Shown: piece after piece, positions 1 through 10,758 of the stretch
Layout: the number at the start of each line of letters is the position of its first letter
Numbering within the stretch: position 1 is the first letter of the stretch
Assembly (NCBI GenBank): GCA_016185425.1
Contig: JACPNQ010000009.1
Span: 124,001 to 188,000 of the forward strand
Reading direction: 5' to 3'
Source: Acidobacteriota bacterium
GTDB lineage: Bacteria > Acidobacteriota > Terriglobia > Bryobacterales > Bryobacteraceae
Length of the DNA stretch: 64,000 nt
The notes under the pieces: model-generated
The model's input: only the letters and a program-made list of their open reading frames with translations
Databases searched by the model: none
What the model was told of the DNA's origin: nothing
Program-made: the position numbers and the translations under genes

Positions 1-2
1 CC

Positions 3-1121
3 CGGATCGCTGCGCTTGGTGTCACCGCCACTCGTTCTGCGTTTCTGCCGCACGCCGGTCTGACGGCGGGGGCAATCTACAATTCGCCTCGGGCTGACCG
101 GCAGGCGTTTGTATCTTTCAATGGCTCGCATGAGTACATCACGCTAGCCGGCGTTGCGCTGGAGCTGGATACCTCCGGACGGCTTCGGGCAGCCTACGCA
201 CGGGCAAAAGTAGATCGGGACACGGCGGAGATCGGCGTCAGAATTTCCGAACGCGACTTGCGCCGCGCCGTAACAGCCAGTTTCTATAGGGTGCTCACTA
301 CCCGAAAGCTGGCTGATTCGGCGCAAGCGATGCTGACCGAGGCGCTGGCATTTGAGGTTCGGGTGAAAGCTTTGTTTGGCGGCGGTGAAGCAGCCCAGGC
401 CGACGTCGTCAAGGCCTCCGCGCAGGTTGCGGCCTTCGACCAATTGAAGCGGGCAGCCGATCTTGACGCCCGCTTGGCGAACCAGGAACTGGCGAGCTAT
501 TGGACGGCCGATGTTGACACCGCGCTTGACCTCGAAGATTCGCTGGCGCAAGCCGTCACCGAACCATCCCCCGCCGACGCCTCCGGCGCGTTTCTCCGTC
601 GCCCCGAGTTTCGAATCTTCGATTTGCAAAAAACGGGCTTCACGCTGGATGCCAGGCGGGAACGCGCGGCTCTCCTGCCCCAGATAACGCTGGGGTATCA
701 ATTCGGCATCGACGCGAATCGCTATTCCTGGCGGGAGCGCGGATCGGCGGTGGTGGCCAGCTTGAATGTTCCGGTCTTTGATTGGTTTCGAGCCCGCAGC
801 CTGTCGCAACAGTTTGCGGCTCGCGCACTGCAGATCGACAACACGCGAAAGGTTTCCGAGCGAGTCTTCTCGCGCGAGTACGAGTCCGCCAAGGCGCGGC
901 TCGATTCCATACAGCGGCAGGTGGAGACGGCCGGGACGCAAACGCGCCTGTTCGAACAAAACCTGGCGCTGTCGCGCGTGCGCTACGAGGGTGGGGAAGG
1001 ACCGGCACTCGACGTTGTATTGGCGCAGAACCAGCTCCAGCAAGCCCGAGCGAATTACGTCAACACGCTGTTTCTCTATGCAAACGCTCGTGCGGACCTG
1101 GAGGTCGCGGCAGGCCGATGA
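3..1121 (+). CDS. TolC-family outer-membrane efflux protein (5' end cut by window edge)
   Basis: This is the outer-membrane channel of a tripartite RND efflux pump. The frame is open from the first bases of the window, so the N-terminus and signal peptide lie outside it; an ATG at 258 is internal. About 372 residues are visible. They show the TolC/OEP pattern: long amphipathic helices rich in Ala, Arg and Gln, and a C-terminal half with the typical run LSRVRYEGGEGPALDVVLAQ, where TolC proteins have a Y-x-x-G-x-x-x-x-L-D-V-L signature. Its stop overlaps the start of the adaptor gene by four bases (ATGA), which indicates translational coupling in one operon with the adaptor and permease. Family assignment is firm; substrate unknown. 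Confidence 0.88.
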   Translation, partial: RIAALGVTATRSAFLPHAGLTAGAIYNSPRADRQAFVSFNGSHEYITLAGVALELDTSGRLRAAYARAKVDRDTAEIGVRISERDLRRAVTASFYRVLTTRKLADSAQAMLTEALAFEVRVKALFGGGEAAQADVVKASAQVAAFDQLKRAADLDARLANQELASYWTADVDTALDLEDSLAQAVTEPSPADASGAFLRRPEFRIFDLQKTGFTLDARRERAALLPQITLGYQFGIDANRYSWRERGSAVVASLNVPVFDWFRARSLSQQFAARALQIDNTRKVSERVFSREYESAKARLDSIQRQVETAGTQTRLFEQNLALSRVRYEGGEGPALDVVLAQNQLQQARANYVNTLFLYANARADLEVAAGR

Positions 1122-2347
1122 AACTCATATCGTTCCTTGTTCCTGCGGTTTTGCTCACCAGTTGTGCGAACCGCAAGGAGGACGAAGCACCCAGGAAGCC
1201 GGTAGTCGCGGTAAAGACCGCGTTGGCCGAGGGAAGTTCGGTGGAGCTGAATCTGAAGGCTCCTGCGACGATCTTTCCGCGTGAGCAGGCGAACATTACG
1301 CCGCGATTGACCGGTGTGATCCGCTCACTGAAGGTTCGCAAGGGTGACTTCGTAAGGGCGGACGCACTTCTCGTGACCATCGAGAACCGCGATCTGGCCT
1401 CACAGCGGGAGGAAGCGCAGGCGATGCTCGCCGACGCGCAAGCCAACCTCGAGAAGACTCGCAAGGGTACGCTGCCCACTGACGTTGAGCGGGCGCGAGG
1501 ACAGGTGGAAACCACTCGGGCAATTCTCAACCAGGCTCAAAAACTCTACGACCGCCGGAAATCGTTGTTCGAACAAGGCGCGATCCCGAATCGCGACCTC
1601 CTCGTGAGCGAGACAGAGCTCTCGACCGCGAAGACGAACTTTGACGTGGCATCGCGGTCTCTCCAACTCCTCACGCAGCAATCGCAGGGCCAGGACATCC
1701 GAATCGCCGAAGCCCGCGTGGAACAGGCCAGGAGCCGCCTCGCGGCCGTTGCGGCGCAATTGCGGTATGCCGAGTTGCACGCCCCCTTCTCGGGCGTGAT
1801 CACCGAACAGTTTCAATACGTGGGTGACCTTGGCCAACCCAGTTCGCCGATCTTCACCTTGGTGGATCTGGCGGTAGTCTCGGCAAGAGCCCAGGTGCCG
1901 GAAGCGGACGCGGCGCGCGTCAAGCCGGGGCAGAACTGCAGATTCCTCAGCGGCGAGAACGAAGCGGCCGCCATCGCCGGACGAGTGAGCGTCATCAACC
2001 GCGCCGTGGATACGCAGCGGCGGACGGTGGAAATTTGGTGTGAAATCGCTCAGCCACCCTCCTCCTTAAGGGCCGGCACGTTCGGTAGCGTAGCGTTTCA
2101 GACGGGCCGCTTGCAGGAGACGGTGCTGGTTCCCTTGACCGCGCTCCAACTGGAAGAGGGCACGCGCAAGGGGATTGTCCTGGTTGTGGACGCGGCCCAT
2201 CGCGCGCATCGTCGAGAAGTCGAGGTGGGCGGCACGGTGGGGGAAAAGCGAGTGGTCCTGAGCGGATTGAAGGCGGGAGAAAGAATCGTCATCGAAGGCG
2301 GATATGAACTGCCCGGCGGGACGCAGGTTCAGGAGCAGGGCAAGTGA
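1118..2347 (+). CDS. RND efflux periplasmic adaptor lipoprotein (HlyD/MFP family)
   Basis: This is the membrane-fusion subunit linking the inner-membrane permease to the TolC channel. The start at 1118 overlaps the upstream stop (ATGA) and gives a lipoprotein signal MKLISFLVPAVLLTSC with Cys16 as the lipidation site. An in-frame ORF opening further upstream at 782 is only a shadow of the TolC gene. Of 409 residues, about 60-100 form the first half of the barrel-sandwich (lipoyl) domain. Residues 100-220 are an alpha-helical hairpin, followed by LHAPFSGVITEQ (second lipoyl half), a beta-barrel and a membrane-proximal domain. It ends in a four-base overlap with the permease GTG. It acts in the periplasm; substrate unknown. 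Confidence 0.9.
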   Translation: MKLISFLVPAVLLTSCANRKEDEAPRKPVVAVKTALAEGSSVELNLKAPATIFPREQANITPRLTGVIRSLKVRKGDFVRADALLVTIENRDLASQREEAQAMLADAQANLEKTRKGTLPTDVERARGQVETTRAILNQAQKLYDRRKSLFEQGAIPNRDLLVSETELSTAKTNFDVASRSLQLLTQQSQGQDIRIAEARVEQARSRLAAVAAQLRYAELHAPFSGVITEQFQYVGDLGQPSSPIFTLVDLAVVSARAQVPEADAARVKPGQNCRFLSGENEAAAIAGRVSVINRAVDTQRRTVEIWCEIAQPPSSLRAGTFGSVAFQTGRLQETVLVPLTALQLEEGTRKGIVLVVDAAHRAHRREVEVGGTVGEKRVVLSGLKAGERIVIEGGYELPGGTQVQEQGK

Positions 2348-5300
2348 CGGAGAGTCTGGCCGCATTTGCGCTCCGGCATGGACGGGCGCTGGTGCTCGTC
2401 GCCCTCAGCTTCGCATTGGCCGGCTTGCTGCTGATTCCTCAGATTCCGATCTCGATCTTCCCGCAGACCGACTTTCCGCGCATCGTCATCCTGGTAGATA
2501 ACGGCATCGCTCCTCCCAACATGCAGATGAGCAACGTGACGCGGCCTATTGAAGAGGCCATCCGTCTCGTTCCGGGAGTGACCACCGTGCGCTCGACAAC
2601 CGCACGCGGCTCCACGGAAATCAGCGTCTTCTTCCGTTGGGATGTAGACATCCTGAATGCGCTCCATCTCGTCCAGGGGCGGATCTCGCAAATCACGCCT
2701 TCGCTTCCACCCGAGTGCCGCTTCTACATCAACCGGCTAACGTTCTCCGTCTTCCCGATGGTTGGATTCAGTATCACTTCGCCCTCGCGGAAGAGCACGG
2801 AACTATGGGAGCTTGCCTACTACGAAATCTCGCCCCGGCTTTACCGCCTGCCTGGAGTGGCGGAAACGCGAATCGTCGGCGGTCGCTCCCCCGAGTTTCA
2901 CGTGACCGTCGATCCCAACCGCCTCAACGCGCTCAACATGCCGTTAACCAAAGTGGTGGATGCAATCCGGAATAGCAACACGTTGGTGCCCGCGGGAATG
3001 TTGCAGGAGAACTATCATCTCTATCTCACCACCGTCACCGGCTTGATGGACAAACCGGAGCAGATCGAGAACACCGTGATTGACGTGGTGAAAGGCACAC
3101 CGGTTTTGGTGAAGGACATCGCCAGCGTCGTGCCGGGCGAGAAACCGGCTTACAACATTGTTACAGCCAACGGACGGCCCGCGGTTCTTGTCAATGTTCT
3201 TCAACAACCGGATGGCAACGCCGTCGAGGTCGCTGACGCCGTCAATGCCGAACTGGCGGAAATCCGAAAGACGCTTCCCAAGGATATTCAACTGGCGACC
3301 TACTACGATCAGTCGATCCTCGTGCGCGATTCAATTTCCGGTGTCGTGGAAAGCATTTTGATTGGCTTGGTCCTTTCGGTCGGAGTGCTTCTCGCATTTC
3401 TCAAGAACTGGCGAACCACCCTCGTCGCGGCGGGCGTGATTCCGGTTGCCGTTCTGATGGCGGTGGTCTGCATGAAGCTCTTCCACATGAGCTTCAATCT
3501 GATGACGCTCGGCGGGATCGCCGCCTGCATCGGCGTGGTGATTGACGACGCCATAGTGATGGTGGAAAACATCGCCGTTCACCTGCATCAGGGGATGGAA
3601 CCATACCAGGCGGCACGGAGTGCCATCGTGGAACTGACACCGGCGCTGATCGGCTCCACGCTGACGCCGATCGTGGTGTTTGTGCCGCTCGTCTTCCTCG
3701 GTGGAATCACGGCGGTTTTCTTTCGCGCCCTCGCTCTCACGCTGGTGGCGTCATTGCTTGCATCGCTCCTCTTGGCCCTGGTTTTCACGCCGGTGCTCGC
3801 CGCCTGGCTCCTCAAACCGGGCAACACGCAGGAGGGCCGCTGGATGCAAGGTCTTACGGCGCGCTACGAGCGGGTACTCGCCTGGTGCCTCGCGCGGCCT
3901 CGTCGGATCGCCCTGTTGAGCTGTCTCATTCTCGCCGCTTCGGTAGCCGTGTATTGGAACTTGGGCAGCGGGTTTCTTCCGGAAATGGACGAGGGCGCGT
4001 TTGTACTGGACTATCGGACACCCGCGGGCACATCGTTGCAGGAGACGGACCGCATTCTGCGCAACATCGAAAAGCATCTGGCCGCCACTCCGGAGATCGA
4101 AAGCTATTCGCGCCGTACTGGCGCGCGTTTGGCGCTCGCCATTGCCGAACCCAATACTGGCGATTTCCTGATCAAACTCAAGCGGGACCGGAAACGATCG
4201 CTGGATGAGGTGACCTCGGAGCTGCGGGAAAAGATTACGTCGTCGGAAGCGGCGATTGACGTCGAGTTCCCTCACATCCTGGAAGATCTCGTCGGCGATC
4301 TCGCCTGGGCCCCGCAGCCCATCGAGGTCAAAATTACCCACAAGGATGAGGCCGTCTTCAAGGCGGTTGCCAAGTCGGTGGAAGAATGGCTGCCGAAAAT
4401 ACACGGGGTCGTCGATATCGTGAACCAGACCATCGTGATTGGCCCTGCTATCAACTTTCGGGTCGATCCGGAAAAAGCGCGCCGCGCCGGCTTCAGCGTC
4501 GCTGATGTCGCCAATCTCGAAGCGGCCATTCTCGACGGCCAACTCGCTTCGACCATGATTCGCGGCGACAGCCGGATCGGAATCCGGGTTCGCTATCCGG
4601 TCGAGGAACGAAGGGGTGTCGATCAGCTTCAAGCGCTGCTATTGACTTCGTCCGCTGGCGTAACGGTGCCATTGGCAAGTATCGCCGCCGTCGAGACGCA
4701 GGAAGGCCAAACCGAAATTCGCCGGGAGAATCTGCGCAACCTCTCCGCGGTAACAGCCCGGTTGGAGCGCCGCGACTTGGGCAGCGCAATGAAGGAGATT
4801 CAGGAACGGCTTCCCAGGGAAGTGAAGCTGCCGCCTGGCACAGACATCGAGTACGGCGGGCTATACCAGATTCAAAGAGAGTCGTTCTTGGGTCTGACGC
4901 AGGTTCTGATCATGTCGACCATCCTTATCTTCATCATCCTGGTGTTTGAGTTCCGCTCATTCGCTCATCCCTTTGCAATCCTCATTGCCACGCTCCTTTG
5001 CACCTTCGGTTCCCTGCTGGGGCTGTTGGTGACGGGGCAGACGCTGAACATCTCTTCGTTCATGGGCATCATTATGGTAGTCGGGATCGTTCACAAAAAT
5101 GGCATTCTGATGCTGGATTCGGAGCAGCATTTTACGGGCCAGGGCCTGGAGCTGCGGGAAGCGGTCTTTCAGGCGGGCCGCCGCCGGCTGCGTCCGATCC
5201 TGATGACCGCTTTGGCTACAGTCTTCGGCATGCTCCCTCTTGCACTGGGAGTCGGCGCCGGCGCTCAAATGCTACAGCCTCTGGCAATAGCGGTAATCGG

Positions 5301-5394
5301 CGGCGTCACCGTGTCCATGATCCTCTCCCTGGTGATCACGCCGGTTGTCTTTTCGATGGTCCGGCGTCCGGCCATTGAGTCTCGCGGAATATAA
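2344..5394 (+). CDS. RND efflux permease (AcrB/HAE-like)
   Basis: Inner-membrane proton-driven pump of the operon; 1016 residues, the usual RND length. The GTG start at 2344 overlaps the adaptor stop by four bases. It has one N-terminal membrane helix, a first periplasmic loop (about residues 35-330), six helices, a second loop and six more helices. TM4 carries GVVIDDAIVMVENI, with the paired Asp of the hydrophobe/amphiphile-efflux type rather than the single Asp typical of CusA/CzcA metal pumps. The second loop has some CzcA-like features, so substrate class is uncertain. No regulator is adjacent on the right, so control may lie left of the window. Confidence 0.92.
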   Translation: MTESLAAFALRHGRALVLVALSFALAGLLLIPQIPISIFPQTDFPRIVILVDNGIAPPNMQMSNVTRPIEEAIRLVPGVTTVRSTTARGSTEISVFFRWDVDILNALHLVQGRISQITPSLPPECRFYINRLTFSVFPMVGFSITSPSRKSTELWELAYYEISPRLYRLPGVAETRIVGGRSPEFHVTVDPNRLNALNMPLTKVVDAIRNSNTLVPAGMLQENYHLYLTTVTGLMDKPEQIENTVIDVVKGTPVLVKDIASVVPGEKPAYNIVTANGRPAVLVNVLQQPDGNAVEVADAVNAELAEIRKTLPKDIQLATYYDQSILVRDSISGVVESILIGLVLSVGVLLAFLKNWRTTLVAAGVIPVAVLMAVVCMKLFHMSFNLMTLGGIAACIGVVIDDAIVMVENIAVHLHQGMEPYQAARSAIVELTPALIGSTLTPIVVFVPLVFLGGITAVFFRALALTLVASLLASLLLALVFTPVLAAWLLKPGNTQEGRWMQGLTARYERVLAWCLARPRRIALLSCLILAASVAVYWNLGSGFLPEMDEGAFVLDYRTPAGTSLQETDRILRNIEKHLAATPEIESYSRRTGARLALAIAEPNTGDFLIKLKRDRKRSLDEVTSELREKITSSEAAIDVEFPHILEDLVGDLAWAPQPIEVKITHKDEAVFKAVAKSVEEWLPKIHGVVDIVNQTIVIGPAINFRVDPEKARRAGFSVADVANLEAAILDGQLASTMIRGDSRIGIRVRYPVEERRGVDQLQALLLTSSAGVTVPLASIAAVETQEGQTEIRRENLRNLSAVTARLERRDLGSAMKEIQERLPREVKLPPGTDIEYGGLYQIQRESFLGLTQVLIMSTILIFIILVFEFRSFAHPFAILIATLLCTFGSLLGLLVTGQTLNISSFMGIIMVVGIVHKNGILMLDSEQHFTGQGLELREAVFQAGRRRLRPILMTALATVFGMLPLALGVGAGAQMLQPLAIAVIGGVTVSMILSLVITPVVFSMVRRPAIESRGI

Positions 5395-5522
5395 CGGCAG
5401 TTGTGGTCCGCCGGAATGCCCAACGGCGCGACGCCGTCATAGACCCAAGTGACAAGCTTGCCGCGAGCGGGCGCAACATCGCGGACGGCCGGCAGCTCGG
5501 TGTGATCCCCGCGGCCCCCGGC
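5395..5522. other. Short convergent spacer with a stem-loop
   Basis: This spacer lies between the RND permease and the convergent DUF4239 gene. A perfect 6-bp stem with a 3-nt loop (ACGGCG/CGCCGT, 5423-5437) sits about 28 nt after the permease stop. No U-run follows, so it is at best a weak or Rho-assisted terminator. No gene is supported here. Confidence 0.35.
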
Positions 5523-6296
5523 CTACCGGATGGAATCCCGCAATTGCATAAGCGCACTATCGGCCGAATCAAGCCGGATCAAGCCTGACCGCGGATAATC
5601 GAGGTCCACCACCGCGTACACCGTGATGGAGACCGCCAACGCATAAATGAATATATGCGGCCAACTTCGTGTTTGCCTCTTCGACATGGCATAGCCGGCA
5701 AGCAGGCCGCTAAGGAGCGCAACGCTGATGAGCAACGCCAGGATCAGGGGAGGCTGATGGGTATGCAACGCGACGGTTCGCGAAGTCGTAACGTCGATCA
5801 TCTCGTTGATTGCGGGCAAAAGGAGCCGCGCGGCATTCTGCGTGGTGTCGGTTCGGCTCGCGGTCGTCGCCCGGCTCCAGATTCGCCCCTGTATCTTCGC
5901 TGCGTTTGCTATCTCAACGTCGGCGTCATGGAGTTCCGGAAGCTTGTCGTACACGCGTAGCCGCGAATCGAGATACTCGCGAAATAAGCGGCGCATCTCC
6001 ACTTGCTCGCCGTCGGGTAACAGGTCGACGCGGAGATAGGCCGTCCCGATCGCGTTGGCTTCCTGGATAATCAACTGCCGCCGGGCTTCCAGCCGGGATG
6101 TTCCGCCGGCAAAGCTGAATGCCAGCAGGAGTCCGAGCAGCGCGAATACAGCTCCTTCGATTGCCCCGGTTCCCTCATGCGCGAACTCGCGATCTGCAGA
6201 GAGGCGCCGCCCCATCCGATAGCCGATTTCAAGGCACGCCAGCAGTCCGAAGAAGAGTAATGTCGCTGCTAGCGCCCCCCACTGTGCGGGATTCAT
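5523..6296 (-). CDS. DUF4239 (bestrophin-like) membrane protein
   Basis: A 257-residue protein with the DUF4239 layout. There is one N-terminal helix (about residues 7-25), a second after the conserved GAIEGAVFALLGLLLAFSF segment (46-64), a charged soluble middle, and two closely spaced helices near the C-terminus (about 183-203 and 212-230). The segment RRQLIIQEANAIGTAYLR matches the conserved part of the family. Function is unknown; family members are predicted integral membrane proteins. It is transcribed convergently with the RND operon and stands alone. Confidence 0.8.
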   Translation of the reverse strand: MNPAQWGALAATLLFFGLLACLEIGYRMGRRLSADREFAHEGTGAIEGAVFALLGLLLAFSFAGGTSRLEARRQLIIQEANAIGTAYLRVDLLPDGEQVEMRRLFREYLDSRLRVYDKLPELHDADVEIANAAKIQGRIWSRATTASRTDTTQNAARLLLPAINEMIDVTTSRTVALHTHQPPLILALLISVALLSGLLAGYAMSKRQTRSWPHIFIYALAVSITVYAVVDLDYPRSGLIRLDSADSALMQLRDSIR

Positions 6297-7196
6297 AGAC
6301 CTTTTGAGGTTAGCTTATCCTCCCGCGGCAGTCGCGAAGATTGGACCGGTGTATGGGAAAACTCCCACCGGAGCTCCAAAGGCTGCGCCGCGGCATCGGT
6401 GTCGATTCCTTCTTAACAATGCGCCATCCCCGATCTCTCCCGGGCATCCGCAAGAAGTGGCAAACCCTCTCCGCCGCGCCGGTGACGCCGGTGCCAACAC
6501 TATCGCGCCTGGATCGAACGAATCATCCGGACGCTATGAACCCAGGCCGCTCAGTCCCGCAACGCAACGAACACCCCGTCGGGACTCTCCCGTTCCCCAA
6601 CGCGCCACACTATCTCCCCTTTTCACCGCCAACATCGGAACCCGGACATTGAACTGCCAAACACCGCTGCAAGCGATGGTGCCCGTCCCGCATATCCACT
6701 TCAGAAAAACGGATTTTAGGCCCATCATACACGCTTTTCGGCGCGACTCAGGGCGGAAAAATCCCCGTAAGTTATTGATAGTTCGTGAAGGCAGAAGATG
6801 GCCCTCGCGTCGCACGGCGCTGGGCACACTCTTAGGCACACTTTTCAGGCATGTCTCCCGAGGCATCGTGGGCTCGACCTATCCGCCGAAGGCAGCGTGG
6901 CTCCTACCTGCCAGCTTACCCATTCGCTATGTAATCAGTGCTATCCGTTGGTGATGAACTCCGGGGTTTCATGACGTCCAGCTTGGGAAATGGCTTGTAG
7001 TTTGAAAATAAAGAACATCGGCGTCTATGGTGTCAATGTAAGGCGATAGAAAACACCCTGTTTTCAATGGCCTCTCCAAATGCCTCCGTTAATGGAGCAG
7101 TTTTGGAGCAGGAGCAAAAAACGCGAGCAGCGTTTTGACTGCCAGCCAGTCAGGCTGAACGTCCGCATCCTGCGGATCGAAAAACAAGGAGACATC
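6297..7196. other. Gene-poor region with two leader hairpins before a small ORF
   Basis: About 0.9 kb without a supportable gene. Long open frames run through 6304-6954 on both strands, but none has a credible start, RBS or recognisable domain. The 3' part looks like a leader: a 7-bp hairpin AAAACGC/GCGTTTT (7118-7136, 5-nt loop) and a 6-bp hairpin TCCGCA/TGCGGA (7162-7176, 3-nt loop) sit between 19 and 79 bases upstream of the small gene at 7197. The rest may be decayed sequence. Confidence 0.5.
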
Positions 7197-7400
7197 ATGA
7201 CGCAAGAAGTATTCCCAGAGATCCAGGCCGCGACCCAGGCTCTGGAAAAGCAGATCGCTCTTACCGAAACGGAGATAGATCACATGAAAGAAACCATCGC
7301 AGGCAAGAAGCAACTCGTTAAAGGGTGGCGGAAGGCCATCTCGGCGGTAAGCCCGAAGCCTGCCACCCAGAAAAAGAAAGCAGCGGTGCAGCAGCAGTAA
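7197..7400 (+). CDS. Small coiled-coil protein, unknown function
   Basis: The frame extends upstream to 7080, but the best start is the ATG at 7197. An AAGGAG ribosome-binding site precedes it at 7186-7191 with 5-nt spacing, and the upstream residues look non-coding. The product is 67 residues: a heptad-like helix (about 8-45, rich in Glu, Lys and Ala) and a basic tail ending in KKKAAVQQQ. There is no signal peptide or known domain. It could be a small DNA- or RNA-binding or structural protein. It stands alone behind a hairpin-containing leader and is convergent with the AraC gene. Confidence 0.6.
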   Translation: MTQEVFPEIQAATQALEKQIALTETEIDHMKETIAGKKQLVKGWRKAISAVSPKPATQKKKAAVQQQ

Positions 7401-7412
7401 AGTCCGCCCTTA

Positions 7413-7435
7413 GGGGAGTTCGTAAGGGACTCCCT
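7413..7435. terminator. Stem-loop between convergent genes
   Basis: GGGAGT (7414-7419) pairs with ACTCCC (7429-7434) around a 9-nt loop, 13 bases after the stop of the small coiled-coil gene and before the convergent AraC gene. A C-rich rather than T-rich tract follows on the plus strand, so it is a candidate terminator only. Confidence 0.4.
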
Positions 7436-7463
7436 CCCCCACTTTCCCAATTCAAACAGTCGA

Positions 7464-8402
7464 TCAGGCCGCGCTGCTTGTGCTGGATGCCATAAGAGCA
7501 CGAATATCCCGTAGCGGAGGCTGACCGAAGAAGCGGCTGTACTCGCGATTGAATTGGCTCGCACTTTCATATCCCACTTCAAAGGCCGCAGTTGCGGCGT
7601 CCACGCCATCGACAAGCATGCGGCTTCGCGCGGCCTGCAATCGAAGTTGCTTCTGGTATTTAAGAGGACTCATCGCAGTCAGCTCCAGGAAACGATGGTG
7701 AAGCGTGGACACCGCCATGCCCGAGATTTTCGCAAGATCTTCTACGCGCAACGGCTGGGCGTAGTTCGTCTTGATCCAGGCAATGGCTTTCGCCGTCCTT
7801 TGGTTCTGATCGCCGAGGGTTGCGATCGTGCGAAGACGCGCCCCTTCTGGTCCTTTGAGAATTCGATACAGAATCTCGCGTTGGATTGAGCTGCTTAAAA
7901 ACGGGATGTCCTCAGGCATGTCGAGCAACTCCACAAGTCGACGACACGCATCGAGCAGACCTGCTGTGGTCTCACCAGTCGCCATAGCCGGACTATCTGA
8001 AGCGGTTGAAGGAATTTCTTGTTGGCTAAGCAGATCACGAATCATCGGCATCTCAATCTTGAGCATCAAGGCGAGAAAGGGAATCTCCTCGCTTGCTTCG
8101 ACGACCTGGCTGACCACCGGCAGATCCAGTGATGTCAAAAGGTATCGCGATTCATCGTAGAGAAATTTCTTGGCTCCCAACTCGACTCGTTTTTGGCCTT
8201 GGACTATAACGGTAATGTTTGGCTCGTACGTCGCGGGACACCGACCGGTCGGCGCAGTTCGTCGATGAAGAGACAGCCCCGGAACTGCCGTTGTCTGATC
8301 CTCTACCGAACCCAACAATGAGCCAATGCGCTCCTTCAGACCTGCACGTAGCTCGCTGATTTGGTTATGTTCTCGATGCTTGTTTTCTTGGGGTTTTTTC
8401 AC
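7464..8402 (-). CDS. AraC-family transcriptional regulator (AraC_N type)
   Basis: 312 residues. The N-terminal part (about 40-190) matches the AraC_N domain: a block at 60-70 reading TYEPNITVIVQGQKRVELG, then YLLTSLDLPVVSQV. The C-terminal 100 residues hold two helix-turn-helix motifs (RVEDLAKISGMAVSTLHHRF, then AAFEVGYESASQFNREYSRF). Proteins of this type commonly sit divergently from oxidoreductase genes and activate them. Here the neighbour is an SDR followed by an aldo/keto reductase, so control of those two genes is likely. The 174-bp gap between the divergent starts should hold both promoters. Confidence 0.9.
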   Translation of the reverse strand: MKKPQENKHREHNQISELRAGLKERIGSLLGSVEDQTTAVPGLSLHRRTAPTGRCPATYEPNITVIVQGQKRVELGAKKFLYDESRYLLTSLDLPVVSQVVEASEEIPFLALMLKIEMPMIRDLLSQQEIPSTASDSPAMATGETTAGLLDACRRLVELLDMPEDIPFLSSSIQREILYRILKGPEGARLRTIATLGDQNQRTAKAIAWIKTNYAQPLRVEDLAKISGMAVSTLHHRFLELTAMSPLKYQKQLRLQAARSRMLVDGVDAATAAFEVGYESASQFNREYSRFFGQPPLRDIRALMASSTSSAA

Positions 8403-8576
8403 GATCTACCCTCCCGCTCTACGTTTTCAGGATAGCCGGTACGTCGGACGAAATGCCAACTAATTCTGATACGACGGCAGAACTAGGCAAGAAATAGGAA
8501 GGATCGGGATACCGCCTTCAGTCGGAACGATCCTAACCTGGAGATGGAAAGAACAGTTCTCAACTTGGAGCAACGA

Positions 8577-10491
<1,915 letters not shown>

Positions 10492-10629
10492 TTAGGCTAG
10501 ATCTCGCGTATAGTGCGCTACGACACTGAATCGATTCTTTTGCATGCCAGGCCAAGCCCAGCCTTTTAGCCGGTAGATGTTTTCCTAAAATTCGTCGGGG
10601 AACTTTTTCGCCCATGCCGCAAGCTCTAG
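10492..10629 (-). pseudogene. P63C-domain protein fragment, decayed
   Basis: In one minus-strand frame, 45 residues resemble the P63C domain found in phage-like and accessory proteins: AWAKKFPDEF, an in-frame TAG, then ENIYRLKGWAWPGM and VVAHYTRDL. The Tyr expected after FPDEF is replaced by the stop (TAC/TAT to TAG), so the gene was already dead or died after being cut. It is bounded at 10629 by the IS1182 element (inside a CTAG) and at about 10492 by the IS200 left end. Only this domain slice remains. Assignment is from remembered family sequence and should be checked by search. Confidence 0.65.
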
Positions 10630-10660
10630 GAGTGTGTCCGAATATTCAAGTCGAATCTGC

Positions 10661-10676
10661 GTGAGAGCGCTCTCAC
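10661..10676. repeat. 16-bp perfect palindrome inside the IS1182 end
   Basis: GTGAGAGCGCTCTCAC lies 31 bases inside the left inverted repeat, downstream of the transposase stop. It could be a transposase-binding or transcription-blocking structure of the element. Confidence 0.6.
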
Positions 10677-10758
10677 GAGCCCTGTGCTTGGCACTAACAA
10701 GTACTTGAAGCTGCGAACTCACGAAAAAGTGGCAGAATCTAAGAGAAATCAAGCCTTT

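Noticed and set aside
6304..6954. A 216-codon plus-strand frame in the gene-poor region
   Set aside because: Pro/Arg-rich, no RBS and no homology recognised; opposite frames are equally open.
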